The translations under genes and the position numbers were made by a program. Shown piece by piece: positions 27,537-36,787 of a stretch of 64,000 nucleotides of DNA. This DNA comes from Mycobacterium sp. (GTDB lineage Bacteria > Actinomycetota > Actinomycetes > Mycobacteriales > Mycobacteriaceae). Within the stretch, counting starts at the first letter, position 1, and each line of letters begins with the position of its first letter. The DNA lies in assembly GCF_002863225.1 (NCBI RefSeq), contig NZ_PKEK01000009.1, positions 1 through 64,000 on the forward strand, read 5' to 3'. The notes under the pieces were generated by a model. That model searched no databases, had not been told where the DNA came from, and worked only from the letters and a program-made list of their open reading frames with translations.

Positions 27537-29296
27537 CAGCCGGGCATCACCGGCATCGCTCCGCCCGCCATGAAAGGCGGGACGTCCAGCCAGCCCTGCA
27601 CGCCCTCGGCGCCGGAGATCGACAGCTGCATCACTCCGCGCGGGTCGGCGACGTAGACCGTCGACGGGTTGGCGGTGATCACGCCGACCGGCTGCTGCAG
27701 GTTGCCGTTCGGCGCATCCGAGTTGACCCCGTCGATGTTGACGTAGGACACCGGGTGCTCGGCGTCGTTGCGGCTTACCGCGATGTCTTCGTCGGTGCGC
27801 CAGGCCAGCGACACCACCGACGAACCCAGCCCGAAGCCGAGTCGTCGCGGGTAGGCCAGAGTGAACTGGCCGGCCTGGGTCTGCTCGACGCTGGCGCAGA
27901 TCACCTGCCCGTTGATCACCATCGCCGCCCGGGTGCCGTCCCGGGACAACTGCAGCTCGGCGATCACCCCGGGGAAGCGGCTGGACACCGCGGCGGAGTC
28001 GACCGGCAGTCGCGCCGGCTGGCCGGAGGCGGTTTCCTGGATGGCGCGCAACACGGCGGTGCCGTCAGCGACCACCCAGACCGAGTCGTCGAGCGACCAG
28101 GTAGGTCGTGAAAGTGTATGTCCGTCAGCGGCTTCGGCGGCTTCGCCACCGAGGTCGCCGATCCACAGCGACGACGCCATGTCCGGGGCGCCCGGACGCA
28201 GCGTGACGACCGAGGCCGCCTGATGGCCATTACGGGACAGTGCGGCGGAGGTCTGATCGGTCGTGCGCCCGAATGCTCCAGGCACCGGGTCGGAGCGCTG
28301 TCCGTCCAGCGCCACCACCCGTCCGCCGATCAGCGCGTGCACGCCGGCCGCCGCACCCTCGGCCACCCCCGGGTCGGTGGCCGCGACGTCGGTGGTGTTC
28401 CAGCCGTCGGCGAAGCGGTCGTCCAGCGAGGCGCCGTCGGCCTTGATCACGTACGGTCCCTTGATATCCGCTCGGGCCAGCGTCCAAATGATCTGCGCCG
28501 CAACCAATTGTCTGCTGCGCGGGTCGGCGACGGTGAGGAGTTCCAGGTCGATGCGGGCGCCGCCGTAGCCGCGGCCGACACCGCCTTTGCCGCCGTCGGC
28601 ACGCGTCACCGGACCGCGCAGCCGCACCGGCGCGGTCAGCATGTTGTGCACGCTTTTCGCCATCTCCGGGCGCGGGCCGGCGATCAACTTGGACACCAGC
28701 TCGGTGGCCAGCTGATCGCGGTCGGACACCGCGACGTAACGCGGGTCCGGCACCATCGTCCTGCCGGTCGGGTCGGAGAAGTACAGCGTGTTGCGTTTGT
28801 AGGTGGCCTGGAATTGCTGCCAGTCCAGGAACACGCCGTCGGGCAGCTTGTCGATGCGCCATCCGGCGGGCGTCTTGACCAGTTCGATCGGACCGGGGTC
28901 GGGCAGCTTCCCGCCGGCAGTCTCGAACACGCCGATGTCCGACAGCGAACCCAGGATGTCTGCCCCCATCACGACCGAAACCCGTTCGGCGCTATGGGTT
29001 TCGACGAATACCACGTGGTCGATCAGGAGCGCGCTGCCGGCGTCGTCCCACGAGTTGGACGCAGATTGGGTCAGGAATTGCCGCGCCGCCAGATGCCGGT
29101 TGGCGGGATCGGCTGTGGCTTTGAGGAATTCGCGCAGCAGGACGTCGGGGTCCATACCGGGTGCGGGCTTGGGCAGGTTGGCCGGAGCCGGCCGGTCGAC
29201 GGTGCCGATGGCCTGCGGGGCGGACCCGTTCGGCACCCCCGCGCAGCCGGTCAGAACGACGGCCAGGGTGAACAGCAGGGCGGTCAGCCTCTGCAT
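27536..29296 (-). CDS. lpqB: Lipoprotein LpqB (MtrB-associated)
   Basis: A 586-residue lipoprotein with signal peptide and lipobox LTGCAG (Cys about 18). GerMN-like segments are followed by a C-terminal beta-propeller-like region ([31 protein letters not shown]). LpqB interacts with the extracellular sensor domain of MtrB and modulates MtrA phosphorylation. Start and stop both overlap neighbouring genes by one base (TGATG), so mtrB, lpqB and comF are translationally linked. A GTG one codon upstream (29299) is an alternative start. Confidence 0.94.
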   Translation of the reverse strand: MQRLTALLFTLAVVLTGCAGVPNGSAPQAIGTVDRPAPANLPKPAPGMDPDVLLREFLKATADPANRHLAARQFLTQSASNSWDDAGSALLIDHVVFVETHSAERVSVVMGADILGSLSDIGVFETAGGKLPDPGPIELVKTPAGWRIDKLPDGVFLDWQQFQATYKRNTLYFSDPTGRTMVPDPRYVAVSDRDQLATELVSKLIAGPRPEMAKSVHNMLTAPVRLRGPVTRADGGKGGVGRGYGGARIDLELLTVADPRSRQLVAAQIIWTLARADIKGPYVIKADGASLDDRFADGWNTTDVAATDPGVAEGAAAGVHALIGGRVVALDGQRSDPVPGAFGRTTDQTSAALSRNGHQAASVVTLRPGAPDMASSLWIGDLGGEAAEAADGHTLSRPTWSLDDSVWVVADGTAVLRAIQETASGQPARLPVDSAAVSSRFPGVIAELQLSRDGTRAAMVINGQVICASVEQTQAGQFTLAYPRRLGFGLGSSVVSLAWRTDEDIAVSRNDAEHPVSYVNIDGVNSDAPNGNLQQPVGVITANPSTVYVADPRGVMQLSISGAEGVQGWLDVPPFMAGGAMPVMPG

Positions 29297-30954
29297 CACA
29301 AAACCCGCTCGGCGTGCTCGCGTTGCCGCGACGAACGCTCTTTACGTTCCGGGGCAACCGGTTTCATCGGCAACGGACTGGTGGTGACCTTGTGTCCGCG
29401 GACCAGCGGAAGCGTCATCCGGAAACAGGCGCCGTTGCCGGGCTCACCCCAGGCCTCCAGCCGGCCCTGGTGCAGCCGCGCGTCCTCGACGCTGATCGCC
29501 AGCCCGAGACCGGTGCCGCCGGAGCGTCGCACCCGCGACGGGTCCGAGCGCCAGAACCGGCTGAACACCAGCTTCTCCTCACCGGGCCGCAACCCGACGC
29601 CGTAGTCGCGAACGGTGACCGCGACGGTGTCCTCGTCGTAGCCCATCCTGATCCGGACCGGCTTGTGCTCGGCATGGTCGATCGCGTTCGCGATCAAGTT
29701 GCGCAGAATGCGCTCGACCCGACGCGGATCGACCTCGGCGATGACGTCCTCCTCCGGCATGTCGACGATCATCTGCACGCCGGCGTCTTCGGCCAGGTGC
29801 CCGACATTGCCGAGCGCACTGTTGACAGTGGTGCGCAAATCGACTGCCTCGACCGACAATTCGGCGACACCCGCGTCGTGGCGGGAGATCTCCAGCAAGT
29901 CGCTGAGCAGCGACTCGAACCGGTCCAGCTCGTTGACCATCAGCTCGGTGGACCGCTGCAGCGCCGGCTCGAGGTCCTCCATGTGGTCGTGAATCAGGTC
30001 CGCGGCCATCCGCACGGTGGTCAGCGGGGTGCGCAGCTCGTGGCTGACGTCGGAGGTGAATCGGCGCTGCAGGTTGCCGAACTCCTCGAGTTGGGCGATC
30101 TGGCGCGACAGGCTCTCGGCCATGTCGTTGAACGACACCGCGAGCCGGGCCATGTCGTCTTCACCGCGGATCGGAATCCGCTCGGACAGATGGCCATCGG
30201 CGAATCGCTCGGCGGTCCGGGCGGCCGCGCGCACCGGGACGACCACCTGCCGGGTCACCATCCAGGCGATCCCGGCCAGCAACACCATCAGCACCAGGCC
30301 GCCGGTCGCCATGGTTCCCCGGACGAGCGCGATCGTGCTCTGCTCGTTGCCGAGCGGGAAGATCAGATACAGCTCGAGATTGTTCACCCGCGACATCGTC
30401 GGGGTCCCGATCACCAGCGCCGGGCCCGAGAAGCCCTCGGTGTGCACCGTCGCGTACTGGTAGGCCACCTGCCCGGCCTTCACGAAATCGCGTAGCGAAT
30501 CCGGCAATTGGTCGACCGGGCCCGCCGACGCGGCCGGCCGGGGACCTTGCCCCGGCACTATCAGTGCGGCATCGAATGCGCCGGCCATACCGGCGCCGGA
30601 GGTCGGGTCAGTCTTCGACGTCAGCGTATTGCGGGCCAACTGCAGGCTGCTGTCCAGCGAGCGCGCCTCTTCGCCGCTGACGATTCCGCTGACGGTGCTG
30701 CGGGCGCGCTCGATCTGCTCGGTGGCCGCGCGCAGCTTCACGTCGAGGACCCGGTTGGTGACCTGGCTGGTCAGCACGAAACCCAAGGCCAGGATCACCG
30801 CCAGCGACATGCCCAGGGTCAGAGCGAGCACCCGCAGTTGCAGCGAGCGCCGCCAGGCCACGCCGAAGGCGCGGGTCAACGTTCCCATGCCACGCACGAC
30901 CGGACCGGAACGGCCCGAACGACCACGGAATCGCGGTCTCGATGCCCAAATCAA
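29296..30954 (-). CDS. mtrB: Sensor histidine kinase MtrB
   Basis: A 552-residue membrane kinase. It has TM1 near residues 43-65, an extracellular sensor domain, TM2 near 215-235, HAMP ([22 protein letters not shown]), the HisKA H-box SHELRTPL and the N/G boxes of the ATPase ([21 protein letters not shown]). It matches MtrB, which controls cell division and cell-wall genes through MtrA. The TTG at 30954 (product starts MIWASR) matches the known start, and AGGAG lies 8 bases upstream. A three-unit repeat separates it from mtrA. Confidence 0.96.
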   Translation of the reverse strand: MIWASRPRFRGRSGRSGPVVRGMGTLTRAFGVAWRRSLQLRVLALTLGMSLAVILALGFVLTSQVTNRVLDVKLRAATEQIERARSTVSGIVSGEEARSLDSSLQLARNTLTSKTDPTSGAGMAGAFDAALIVPGQGPRPAASAGPVDQLPDSLRDFVKAGQVAYQYATVHTEGFSGPALVIGTPTMSRVNNLELYLIFPLGNEQSTIALVRGTMATGGLVLMVLLAGIAWMVTRQVVVPVRAAARTAERFADGHLSERIPIRGEDDMARLAVSFNDMAESLSRQIAQLEEFGNLQRRFTSDVSHELRTPLTTVRMAADLIHDHMEDLEPALQRSTELMVNELDRFESLLSDLLEISRHDAGVAELSVEAVDLRTTVNSALGNVGHLAEDAGVQMIVDMPEEDVIAEVDPRRVERILRNLIANAIDHAEHKPVRIRMGYDEDTVAVTVRDYGVGLRPGEEKLVFSRFWRSDPSRVRRSGGTGLGLAISVEDARLHQGRLEAWGEPGNGACFRMTLPLVRGHKVTTSPLPMKPVAPERKERSSRQREHAERVL

Positions 30955-30982
30955 CGACGCCGCTCCTGCGAATCACGCGCCG

Positions 30983-31138
30983 GACCGTATTCGCCGCTCT
31001 TCCGCATCGCTGACGCTCTGCATCGTCGCCGCGCCAGACCGTATTCGCCGCTCCTCCGCATCGCTAGCGCTCTGCATCGTCGTCGGCCCGGACCGTTTTC
31101 GCCGCTCCTCCGCATCGCTAGCGCTCTGCATCGTCGCC
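30983..31138 (-). repeat. Three tandem 48-bp repeats between mtrA and mtrB
   Basis: Units lie at 30983-31030, 31037-31084 and 31091-31138, a 54-bp period with 6-base linkers. On the minus strand each contains GACGATGCAGAGCG, a short dyad (CGCTAGCG in two units; a degenerate version in the third), then GATGCGGARGAGCGGCG. This is the same family as the other GACGATGCAGA...GAGGAG repeats. They fill most of the 196-bp gap between mtrA and mtrB. Confidence 0.88.
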
Positions 31139-31150
31139 GGCGGGCACGGA

Positions 31151-31837
31151 TCACGGAGGTCCGGCCTTGTAACCCACTCCTCGAACGGTCAGCACAACGG
31201 TCGGGTTTTCCGGGTCTTTTTCGACCTTGGCCCGCAGACGCTGGACGTGCACGTTCACCAAACGGGTGTCCGCGGGGTGGCGGTAGCCCCACACCTGTTC
31301 GAGCAGCACATCACGAGTAAACACCTGACGCGGTTTACGCGCCAACGCCACGAGAAGGTCGAACTCCAGCGGCGTCAGCGAGATCTGCTCGCCGTTGCGC
31401 GTCACCTTGTGCGCGGGCACGTCGATGTCCACGTCGGCGATCGAGAGCATCTCGGCCGGCTCGTCTTCGTTGCGCCGCAACCGTGCCCGCACCCGGGCTA
31501 CCAGTTCCTTGGGCTTGAACGGCTTCATGATGTAGTCGTCGGCGCCCGACTCGAGTCCGAGCACCACGTCGACGGTGTCGGTCTTGGCCGTGAGCATCAC
31601 GATCGGGACTCCCGAGTCCGCGCGCAACACTCGGCATACGTCGATGCCGTTCATGCCCGGCAGCATCAAGTCCAGCAACACCAGATCGGGCCGCAGCTCG
31701 CGCACGGCCGTCAGCGCTTGAGTGCCGTCACCGATGACCGCGGTGTCGAACCCTTCTCCCCGCAGCACGATGGTCAGCATCTCGGCCAGCGACGCGTCGT
31801 CGTCAACCACGAGAATCCTTTGCCTCATGGCGTCCAT
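31151..31837 (-). CDS. mtrA: Response regulator MtrA
   Basis: A 228-residue OmpR-family regulator: receiver domain with VVDDD (11-15), phosphoacceptor Asp56 in DLVLLDLMLPG and Lys in MKPF, then a winged-helix DNA-binding domain (LTPLEFDLLVALARKP, TRLVNVHVQRLRAKVE). It is nearly identical to M. tuberculosis MtrA, which is essential and controls dnaA, ripA, rpf and fbpB. The ATG at 31837 (MDAMRQR) matches the known start, although the frame is open to 32242. It is 196 bp from mtrB because of tandem repeats. Confidence 0.97.
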   Translation of the reverse strand: MDAMRQRILVVDDDASLAEMLTIVLRGEGFDTAVIGDGTQALTAVRELRPDLVLLDLMLPGMNGIDVCRVLRADSGVPIVMLTAKTDTVDVVLGLESGADDYIMKPFKPKELVARVRARLRRNEDEPAEMLSIADVDIDVPAHKVTRNGEQISLTPLEFDLLVALARKPRQVFTRDVLLEQVWGYRHPADTRLVNVHVQRLRAKVEKDPENPTVVLTVRGVGYKAGPP

Positions 31838-31922
31838 GGTGTCACCAGATCTTGATAAAACACCGCTAGCACGCGCGTGTTTCGGGCACCTATTACCACA
31901 ACTGCCCCATCGCTGACGGCAA

Positions 31923-32552
31923 CTAAGCCAGTAACTGAGCCGCCAAGCGACCCGGATCGACGGTTTCGTCGACCACCAGCCAGCGTCCGCCCCAGCTCGC
32001 CGCCGCCAACTCGGCGTACACCGCGCCGGTCCGCTGCTGCAGCCCGGCGTCGCGTTCGTAGGCGTCGCGTTCCCGGCTGGCGTCGACGCTGGCGCGGTGG
32101 CGGGCCCGCTGGTCGGCGAGTTCCGCCGACACCCCGAGGTATACCTGCCAGTCCGGCTCCGGCAGACCCAGTCGGCCGAACTCGATGTCGCGCACCCAGC
32201 CGACCGCTTCGCCGTCGGCGGATTGGTGCAGGCGGGCAGCACTGTAGGCGGCGTTGGATGCCACGTAGCGGTCCAGAATCACCAGGTCATGCGCACCGCG
32301 TAGCGTCTCTATCTCCGCCCGCGCATCCGCGCGATCCAAAGCGAACAGCATCGCCATCGCATACACCGACGAGGCAAGGTCACCGTGCTTGCCGTGCAGG
32401 GCTTCGGCCGCCACGTCGGCGGTCACCGATTGCCCGTAGCGCGGGAACGCCAGCGTCGCCACCGATTTCCCGGCGGCCTGCCACGCGGCCCGCAGACCGT
32501 CGGTGAGCGTCCGCTTGCCGGCGCCGTCGACACCCTCGATAGCAATCAGCAC
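31923..32552 (-). CDS. tmk: Thymidylate kinase
   Basis: A 209-residue TMP kinase: P-loop GVDGAGKRT (7-15), FPRYGQS and the ILDRYVASNAAY (DRY) motif. It phosphorylates dTMP to dTDP with ATP and is essential for dTTP synthesis. It is the Rv3247c equivalent. It lies between sahH and mtrA on the same strand, with a hairpin repeat just upstream of its start. Confidence 0.95.
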   Translation of the reverse strand: MLIAIEGVDGAGKRTLTDGLRAAWQAAGKSVATLAFPRYGQSVTADVAAEALHGKHGDLASSVYAMAMLFALDRADARAEIETLRGAHDLVILDRYVASNAAYSAARLHQSADGEAVGWVRDIEFGRLGLPEPDWQVYLGVSAELADQRARHRASVDASRERDAYERDAGLQQRTGAVYAELAAASWGGRWLVVDETVDPGRLAAQLLA

Positions 32553-32564
32553 GGCGCGCCTTCC

Positions 32565-32596
32565 GACGATGCAGGCCGTGACGGCCTGAGGAGGAG
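32565..32596 (+). repeat. Intergenic hairpin repeat upstream of tmk
   Basis: The core GACGATGCAG is followed by the dyad CAGGCCG-tga-CGGCCTG and then TGAGGAGGAG. The flanks match the other family members, but the stem sequence is entirely different from the GCGC form and still perfectly self-complementary. It lies just beyond the tmk start, between tmk and sahH. Confidence 0.75.
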
Positions 32597-32649
32597 GGAG
32601 GCCCTCAACGCGAGCCTAGCTGCGCCGTGCTGATGCCCGGCTGTCCGGG

Positions 32650-32696
32650 CGCTCGACACTGAACGCCCCTCCTGCGGGGCGCTCAGCCGTCGAGCG
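32650..32696 (-). terminator. Nested hairpin terminator after sahH
   Basis: An outer 8-bp stem, CGCTCGAC (32650-32657) with GTCGAGCG (32689-32696), encloses an inner stem CGCCCC (32664-32669) with GGGGCG (32676-32681). It starts 6 bases after the sahH stop. No U-tract follows, as is common for mycobacterial terminators. Confidence 0.5.
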
Positions 32697-32701
32697 ATAA
32701 C

Positions 32702-34174
32702 TCAGTAGCGGTAGTGGTCCGGCTTGTAGGGGCCGTCCACGTCGACACCGATGTACTCGGCCTGCTCCTTGGTGAGCTTGGTCAGCTCGCCACCGAGCGC
32801 CTCGACGTGGATCTTGGCGACCTTCTCGTCCAGGTGCTTGGGCAGCCGGTAGACCTCGTTGTCGTACTCGTCGTTCTTGGTCCACAGCTCGATCTGCGCG
32901 ATCACCTGGTTGGAGAAGCTGTTGCTCATCACGAACGACGGGTGGCCCGTCGCGTTACCCAGGTTCAGCAGTCGGCCCTCAGACAGCAGGATGATCGACT
33001 TGCCGGTGTCCGGGAAGGTCCACAGGTCGACCTGCGGGCGGATGTTGACCTTGGTCGCACCCGACTTCTCCAGGCGGGACACCTGGATCTCGTTGTCGAA
33101 GTGGCCGATGTTGCCCAGGATCGCCTTGTCCTTCATCGCCTTGATGTGCTCGAGGGTGATGATGTCCTTGTTGCCCGTGGTGGTGATGATGATGTCGGCC
33201 TCGCCGATCACGTCTTCCACGCGCTTGACGTCGTAGCCCTCCATCAGCGCCTGCAGGGCGTTGATCGGGTCGATCTCGGTGACGGTCACGCGGGCACCCT
33301 GGCCGGCCAGCGAGTCCACCGAGCCCTTGCCCACGTCGCCGTAGCCGCAGATCAGCACCTTCTTGCCACCGATCAGCACGTCGGTGCCGCGGTTGATGCC
33401 GTCGATCAGCGAGTGACGGCAGCCGTACTTGTTGTCGAACTTCGACTTGGTCACCGAGTCGTTGACGTTGATCGCCGGGAAGGACAGCTCTCCTGCGGCA
33501 GCGAACTGGTAGAGCCGCAGCACACCGGTGGTGGTCTCCTCGGAGACACCCTTGATCGACGCCGCGATCTTGCCCCACTTGTCCTTGTCGGTCTCGAAGC
33601 GCTTGCGCAGCAGGCTCAAGAACACGCGGTGCTCGTCGGAGTCGTCTTCGTCGTCCGGGGGCACGACGCCGGCCTTCTCGTACTGCGCGCCGCGCAGCAC
33701 CAGCATGGTGGCGTCGCCACCGTCGTCGAGAATCATGTTGGCCGGCTCGTTCGGCCAGGTCAGGATCTGCTCGGCGGCCCACCAGTACTCTTCGAGGGTC
33801 TCGCCTTTCCACGCGAACACCGGCACACCCTGCGGCTTTTCCGGGGTTCCGTGCGGTCCGACGACCACCGCGGCGGCGGCGTGGTCCTGGGTCGAGAAGA
33901 TGTTGCAGGAGGCCCAGCGAACCTCGGCGCCCAGCGCGGTGAGGGTCTCGATCAGCACCGCGGTCTGCACGGTCATGTGCAGCGAGCCCGAGATACGGGC
34001 ACCCTTGAGCGGCTGGACGTCGTGGTATTCACGACGCAGCGACATCAGGCCCGGCATTTCCTGCTCGGAGAGCTCGATGTCGCGGCGGCCGTACTCGGCC
34101 AGCGACAGGTCGGCCACCTTGAAGTCGAGCCCGTTCACCACGTCGGCGGTCAACTGCTGTTCGGTCGTCGTCAT
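32702..34174 (-). CDS. sahH: Adenosylhomocysteinase (S-adenosyl-L-homocysteine hydrolase)
   Basis: A 490-residue SAH hydrolase. The catalytic domain contains [26 protein letters not shown] and [13 protein letters not shown]; the NAD-binding motif is GYGDVGKG; the C-terminal lid ends KPDHYRY, as in the M. tuberculosis enzyme. It cleaves SAH to homocysteine and adenosine, relieving product inhibition of methyltransferases. The ATG at 34174 has GGAGG 12 bases upstream, and a -10-like TAATAT lies upstream. A 4-codon frame (MSSR) overlaps the start as ATGA. Confidence 0.97.
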   Translation of the reverse strand: MTTTEQQLTADVVNGLDFKVADLSLAEYGRRDIELSEQEMPGLMSLRREYHDVQPLKGARISGSLHMTVQTAVLIETLTALGAEVRWASCNIFSTQDHAAAAVVVGPHGTPEKPQGVPVFAWKGETLEEYWWAAEQILTWPNEPANMILDDGGDATMLVLRGAQYEKAGVVPPDDEDDSDEHRVFLSLLRKRFETDKDKWGKIAASIKGVSEETTTGVLRLYQFAAAGELSFPAINVNDSVTKSKFDNKYGCRHSLIDGINRGTDVLIGGKKVLICGYGDVGKGSVDSLAGQGARVTVTEIDPINALQALMEGYDVKRVEDVIGEADIIITTTGNKDIITLEHIKAMKDKAILGNIGHFDNEIQVSRLEKSGATKVNIRPQVDLWTFPDTGKSIILLSEGRLLNLGNATGHPSFVMSNSFSNQVIAQIELWTKNDEYDNEVYRLPKHLDEKVAKIHVEALGGELTKLTKEQAEYIGVDVDGPYKPDHYRY

Positions 34175-34215
34175 CTACTACTCATTCCTCCGGGTCAACT
34201 AATTAGCTTGGTTAC

Positions 34216-34221
34216 ATATTA
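34216..34221 (-). promoter_or_regulatory. Probable -10 element of the sahH promoter
   Basis: On the minus strand TAATAT lies about 42 bases upstream of the sahH ATG, in a locally A+T-rich stretch. It matches the TANNNT form of mycobacterial -10 elements. No good -35 element is seen at 16-18 bases. Confidence 0.4.
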
Positions 34222-34271
34222 GACGCGACATTTTCTCGGCCGCGATCTGAGGTCAGTCAGTGCCGACAAGC

Positions 34272-34931
34272 CTATTCGCTGGGCTCCGAGCCCGCGCCGG
34301 TGGGACCACCCGCAGCCCACTGGCCCACGTCGGTCTGCAGCTCACCGTAGCGCTCGGCGGCCGGCGTCATGAGTCGTGCCAGGTCAGCGGCTACGTCGTG
34401 GTCGGCTTCCGGCGGCATCGACACATAGCTCATCGCCAGCCGGACGATTGCGCGTGCGATCATCCCGGAATCGGCTTCGCTGGCGCGCATCCAGCTGTCC
34501 ATGAACGACGACGTCAGACGGGCCGAGCAGTGCGAGATGATCGGTCCGCTGTCGGTGGTGATGATCTGCAGCAGATCGGGTTTCGCCGCACCGGTGAGCA
34601 GCGAGATCACCAGCGGGTCGGCTGCCGAATCGGCGAAAAACGCCCGGAAGCCTTGCAGGAAGGCCGCGTAGACGTCGCCGACGTTGGCATAAATGGCGTC
34701 CTCGACCGCGTCCACCAGCCGGTCGGCCAGGCGGAGCGCATAGCCCTGCGCCAAGCCCTGGCGCGAGCCGAACTCGTTGTAGATGGTCTGCCGGCTGATA
34801 CCGGCGGCGCGGGCCACGTCGGCCAGGGTGATCGACGACCAGTCACGGGTGCCCAGCAGCTCACGCATCGCATCGAGCACCGAGTCGCGCAGTAGAGCCC
34901 GCGACGCCTCGGCGTACGGGACCCTTCGCAT
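34272..34931 (-). CDS. TetR-family regulator of the alkane hydroxylase cluster (Rv3249c/AlkU-like)
   Basis: A 219-residue TetR regulator. Its HTH reads WSSITLADVARAAGISRQTIYNEFGSRQGLA. It is the last gene of the alkB-rubA-rubB unit, 68 bases after rubB, the position of the alkU/alkX-type repressor in actinobacterial alkane hydroxylase operons. Control of alkB is inferred from this context. The ATG at 34931 is used; the frame continues upstream to 35150 inside rubB. Fatty acids or alkanes are plausible ligands. Confidence 0.85.
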   Translation of the reverse strand: MRRVPYAEASRALLRDSVLDAMRELLGTRDWSSITLADVARAAGISRQTIYNEFGSRQGLAQGYALRLADRLVDAVEDAIYANVGDVYAAFLQGFRAFFADSAADPLVISLLTGAAKPDLLQIITTDSGPIISHCSARLTSSFMDSWMRASEADSGMIARAIVRLAMSYVSMPPEADHDVAADLARLMTPAAERYGELQTDVGQWAAGGPTGAGSEPSE

Positions 34932-34999
34932 ACGCGCGACCCTAACCGCTCCGTGGCCGCCCCTGCGTATCGACGAGGCCGGCGCCGGCGCGGTGTTCG

Positions 35000-35182
35000 T
35001 CACGGGCGGACGACTTCCACCATCTCGAAGTCGGTCTTGGCGGCGCCGCAGTCCGGGCAGCTCCAGTCCTCGGGGATGTCGTCCCAGCGGGTTCCGGGCT
35101 CGATGCCGTCCTCCGGCCAACCCTTGGCTTCGTCGTATTCGAAGCCGCACTGCACGCAGACGAAGAGTTTGAAGTCGCTCAT
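35000..35182 (-). CDS. rubB: Rubredoxin RubB
   Basis: A 60-residue rubredoxin with both iron-binding pairs, C-x2-C in [13 protein letters not shown] and C-x2-C in [10 protein letters not shown], and the WDDIPEDW segment. It carries electrons from a rubredoxin reductase to AlkB. Its ATG overlaps the rubA stop by four bases (ATGA). It represents the AlkG2-type rubredoxin that typically supports alkane hydroxylation. Confidence 0.93.
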   Translation of the reverse strand: MSDFKLFVCVQCGFEYDEAKGWPEDGIEPGTRWDDIPEDWSCPDCGAAKTDFEMVEVVRP

Positions 35183-35355
35183 CTCGATACCTCCGTTGAT
35201 TGTTCGAAGTCGGTCTTCTCGAGGACTGCGCAGTCCGGGCAGCACCAGTCGTCGGGGATGTCTTCCCACCGGGTTCCCGCTGGAAACCCTTCCCGCTCAG
35301 CGCCTTTGGACTCGTCGTAGACGTAGTCGCAGCCCGGGCAACGGTAGGTCGCCAT
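35179..35355 (-). CDS. rubA: Rubredoxin RubA
   Basis: A 58-residue rubredoxin with [13 protein letters not shown] and [10 protein letters not shown] iron-binding pairs and a one-base TGATG overlap with alkB. It is more divergent from RubB than expected of a recent copy, representing the second (AlkG1-like) rubredoxin class. Together the two rubredoxins follow only the downstream alkB copy. Confidence 0.92.
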   Translation of the reverse strand: MATYRCPGCDYVYDESKGAEREGFPAGTRWEDIPDDWCCPDCAVLEKTDFEQSTEVSR

Positions 35356-36578
35356 CACGCCGCGGCGCCGTAGCGGGCCTGCACCTTCTCGCGCAGGCGC
35401 GGTTGGACGTTGATCCGGCTGATGTCGCCGTCGTAGTGCTCGATCACCCGGTGATCCATCAGCTTGCGCCACAGCGGCGGAATGTAGGTCACGCCGATCA
35501 GCGCGGCGTAGCCGCTCGGCAGGTTCGGCGCACCGTCCATGCTGCGCAGCGTCTGGTAGCGCCGGGTCGGGTTGGCGTGATGGTCGCTGTGCCGCTGCAA
35601 GTGGTAGAGGAACAGGTTCGTCACGATGTGATCGGAGTTCCAGCTGTGCTCCGGCGTGCAGCGCTCGTAGCGGCCGTTCTCGTTCTTGGTCCGCAGCAGA
35701 CCGTAGTGCTCGAGGTAGTTGACCGACTCGAGCAGGCTGAAGCCGAAGACGGCCTGGACGATCAGGAACGGGATCAGCGCCGGGCCGAACACCGCCAGCA
35801 GCGCGGCCCACAGCACGGCCGTCATCAGCCACGCGTTGAGCACGTCGTTGGACAGGTAGGTCTTGGGGTTCCACGGGCTGGCGCCCTGCCGGCGGATCCG
35901 CTGGGACTCCAGCCGCAACGCCGACCGGAGGCTACCGAAGACGCTGCGCGGCAAGAACTCCCAGAACGTCTCGCCGAACCGAGCCGACGCGGGGTCCTCC
36001 GGCGTCGCTACCCGGACGTGGTGGCCGCGGTTGTGTTCGATGTAGAAGTGGCCGTAGCCGGTCTGCGCCAGGGTGATCTTGGACAACCAGCGCTCCAGCA
36101 ACTCCTTCTTGTGCCCCATCTCGTGCGCGGTGTTGATGCCGACGCCGCCCAGTGTCCCGACGGACAGCGCCAGACCGATCTTGGCCGGCCAGCTGAGCGA
36201 CCCCTCGAAGCCCAGCCAGCTCAGGTTCGACGCAGTGAACAAATAAGCGCCGAGAGCCAAGCTGAGGTATTGGAACGGGATGAAGGCGTAGGTGCAGTAG
36301 CGGTAGTACTTGTCGTTCTCCAGCCATTTCATCGCCTCGTCGGGCGGGTTCTGGCCGTCCGCACCGAAGCGCAGATCCAGGGCGGGCAGCACGATGTACA
36401 GCAGGATCGGGCCGATCCAGAACCACACCTGGGACGCCGTCTGCCAGCCGAGCTGGTTCATCGCCCAGACAATCGGCAGCACCGCCAGCAGCAGCGTCGG
36501 GACGATCAGTCCCATCAGCCACAGGCCGCGCTTCCGGTCCTGCCACATCGTCGTGTCTTCGGTTGATCCGGCGGTCAT
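35355..36578 (-). CDS. alkB: Alkane 1-monooxygenase AlkB (copy with rubredoxins)
   Basis: A 407-residue membrane di-iron hydroxylase. The histidine motifs are HEMGHKK (152-158), EHNRGHH and LQRHSDHH, plus the AlkB signature NYLEHYGL. About six membrane helices are visible. It hydroxylates medium-chain n-alkanes at the terminal carbon with electrons from rubredoxin. The ATG at 36578 has GGAGG 9 bases upstream; the ORF extends 8 codons further without a signal. It is overlapped by rubA and preceded by a paralogue of equal length (36788-38011). Confidence 0.95.
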   Translation of the reverse strand: MTAGSTEDTTMWQDRKRGLWLMGLIVPTLLLAVLPIVWAMNQLGWQTASQVWFWIGPILLYIVLPALDLRFGADGQNPPDEAMKWLENDKYYRYCTYAFIPFQYLSLALGAYLFTASNLSWLGFEGSLSWPAKIGLALSVGTLGGVGINTAHEMGHKKELLERWLSKITLAQTGYGHFYIEHNRGHHVRVATPEDPASARFGETFWEFLPRSVFGSLRSALRLESQRIRRQGASPWNPKTYLSNDVLNAWLMTAVLWAALLAVFGPALIPFLIVQAVFGFSLLESVNYLEHYGLLRTKNENGRYERCTPEHSWNSDHIVTNLFLYHLQRHSDHHANPTRRYQTLRSMDGAPNLPSGYAALIGVTYIPPLWRKLMDHRVIEHYDGDISRINVQPRLREKVQARYGAAA

Positions 36579-36641
36579 ATCGCCAACCTCCTTGTGAGCC
36601 ATAACACCTTGAGATTGGACATTAGCGCGTTCGGCGTCCCT

Positions 36642-36651
36642 TGTCTAGACA
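36642..36651. promoter_or_regulatory. Palindrome upstream of alkB (possible operator)
   Basis: TGTCTAGACA is a perfect 10-bp palindrome about 65 bases upstream of the downstream alkB. On the minus strand TTTACA and TAGACA lie 17 bases apart across it, a plausible promoter with the palindrome over its -10. It could be the site of the cluster's TetR protein; support is weak. Confidence 0.3.
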
Positions 36652-36787
36652 CGGAGGCATGTTTTGTAAACGAGATGGGCGCATGCAGAATCCGGAATGG
36701 GCATTGAAGTGCGAAAACGGCAGATACGCCGCCGTCGTTAGACGCTCGGCGCGGGCGCGCGGTGGCTTCGTCGCCGTCAGGCTGCGA

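Noticed and set aside
30983..31138. Coding extension encoding repeated RIRRSSASLALCIVV-type peptides
   Set aside because: The frames across the mtrA-mtrB gap translate the intergenic repeats; they have no start signal and lie between two well-defined genes.
31838..32242. 135-codon N-terminal extension of mtrA
   Set aside because: It overlaps tmk on the same strand in another frame and lacks similarity to any response regulator; the ATG at 31837 gives the exact known length of 228.
32714..34222. 502-codon open frame antisense to sahH
   Set aside because: Same shadow effect; sahH on the opposite strand is unmistakable.
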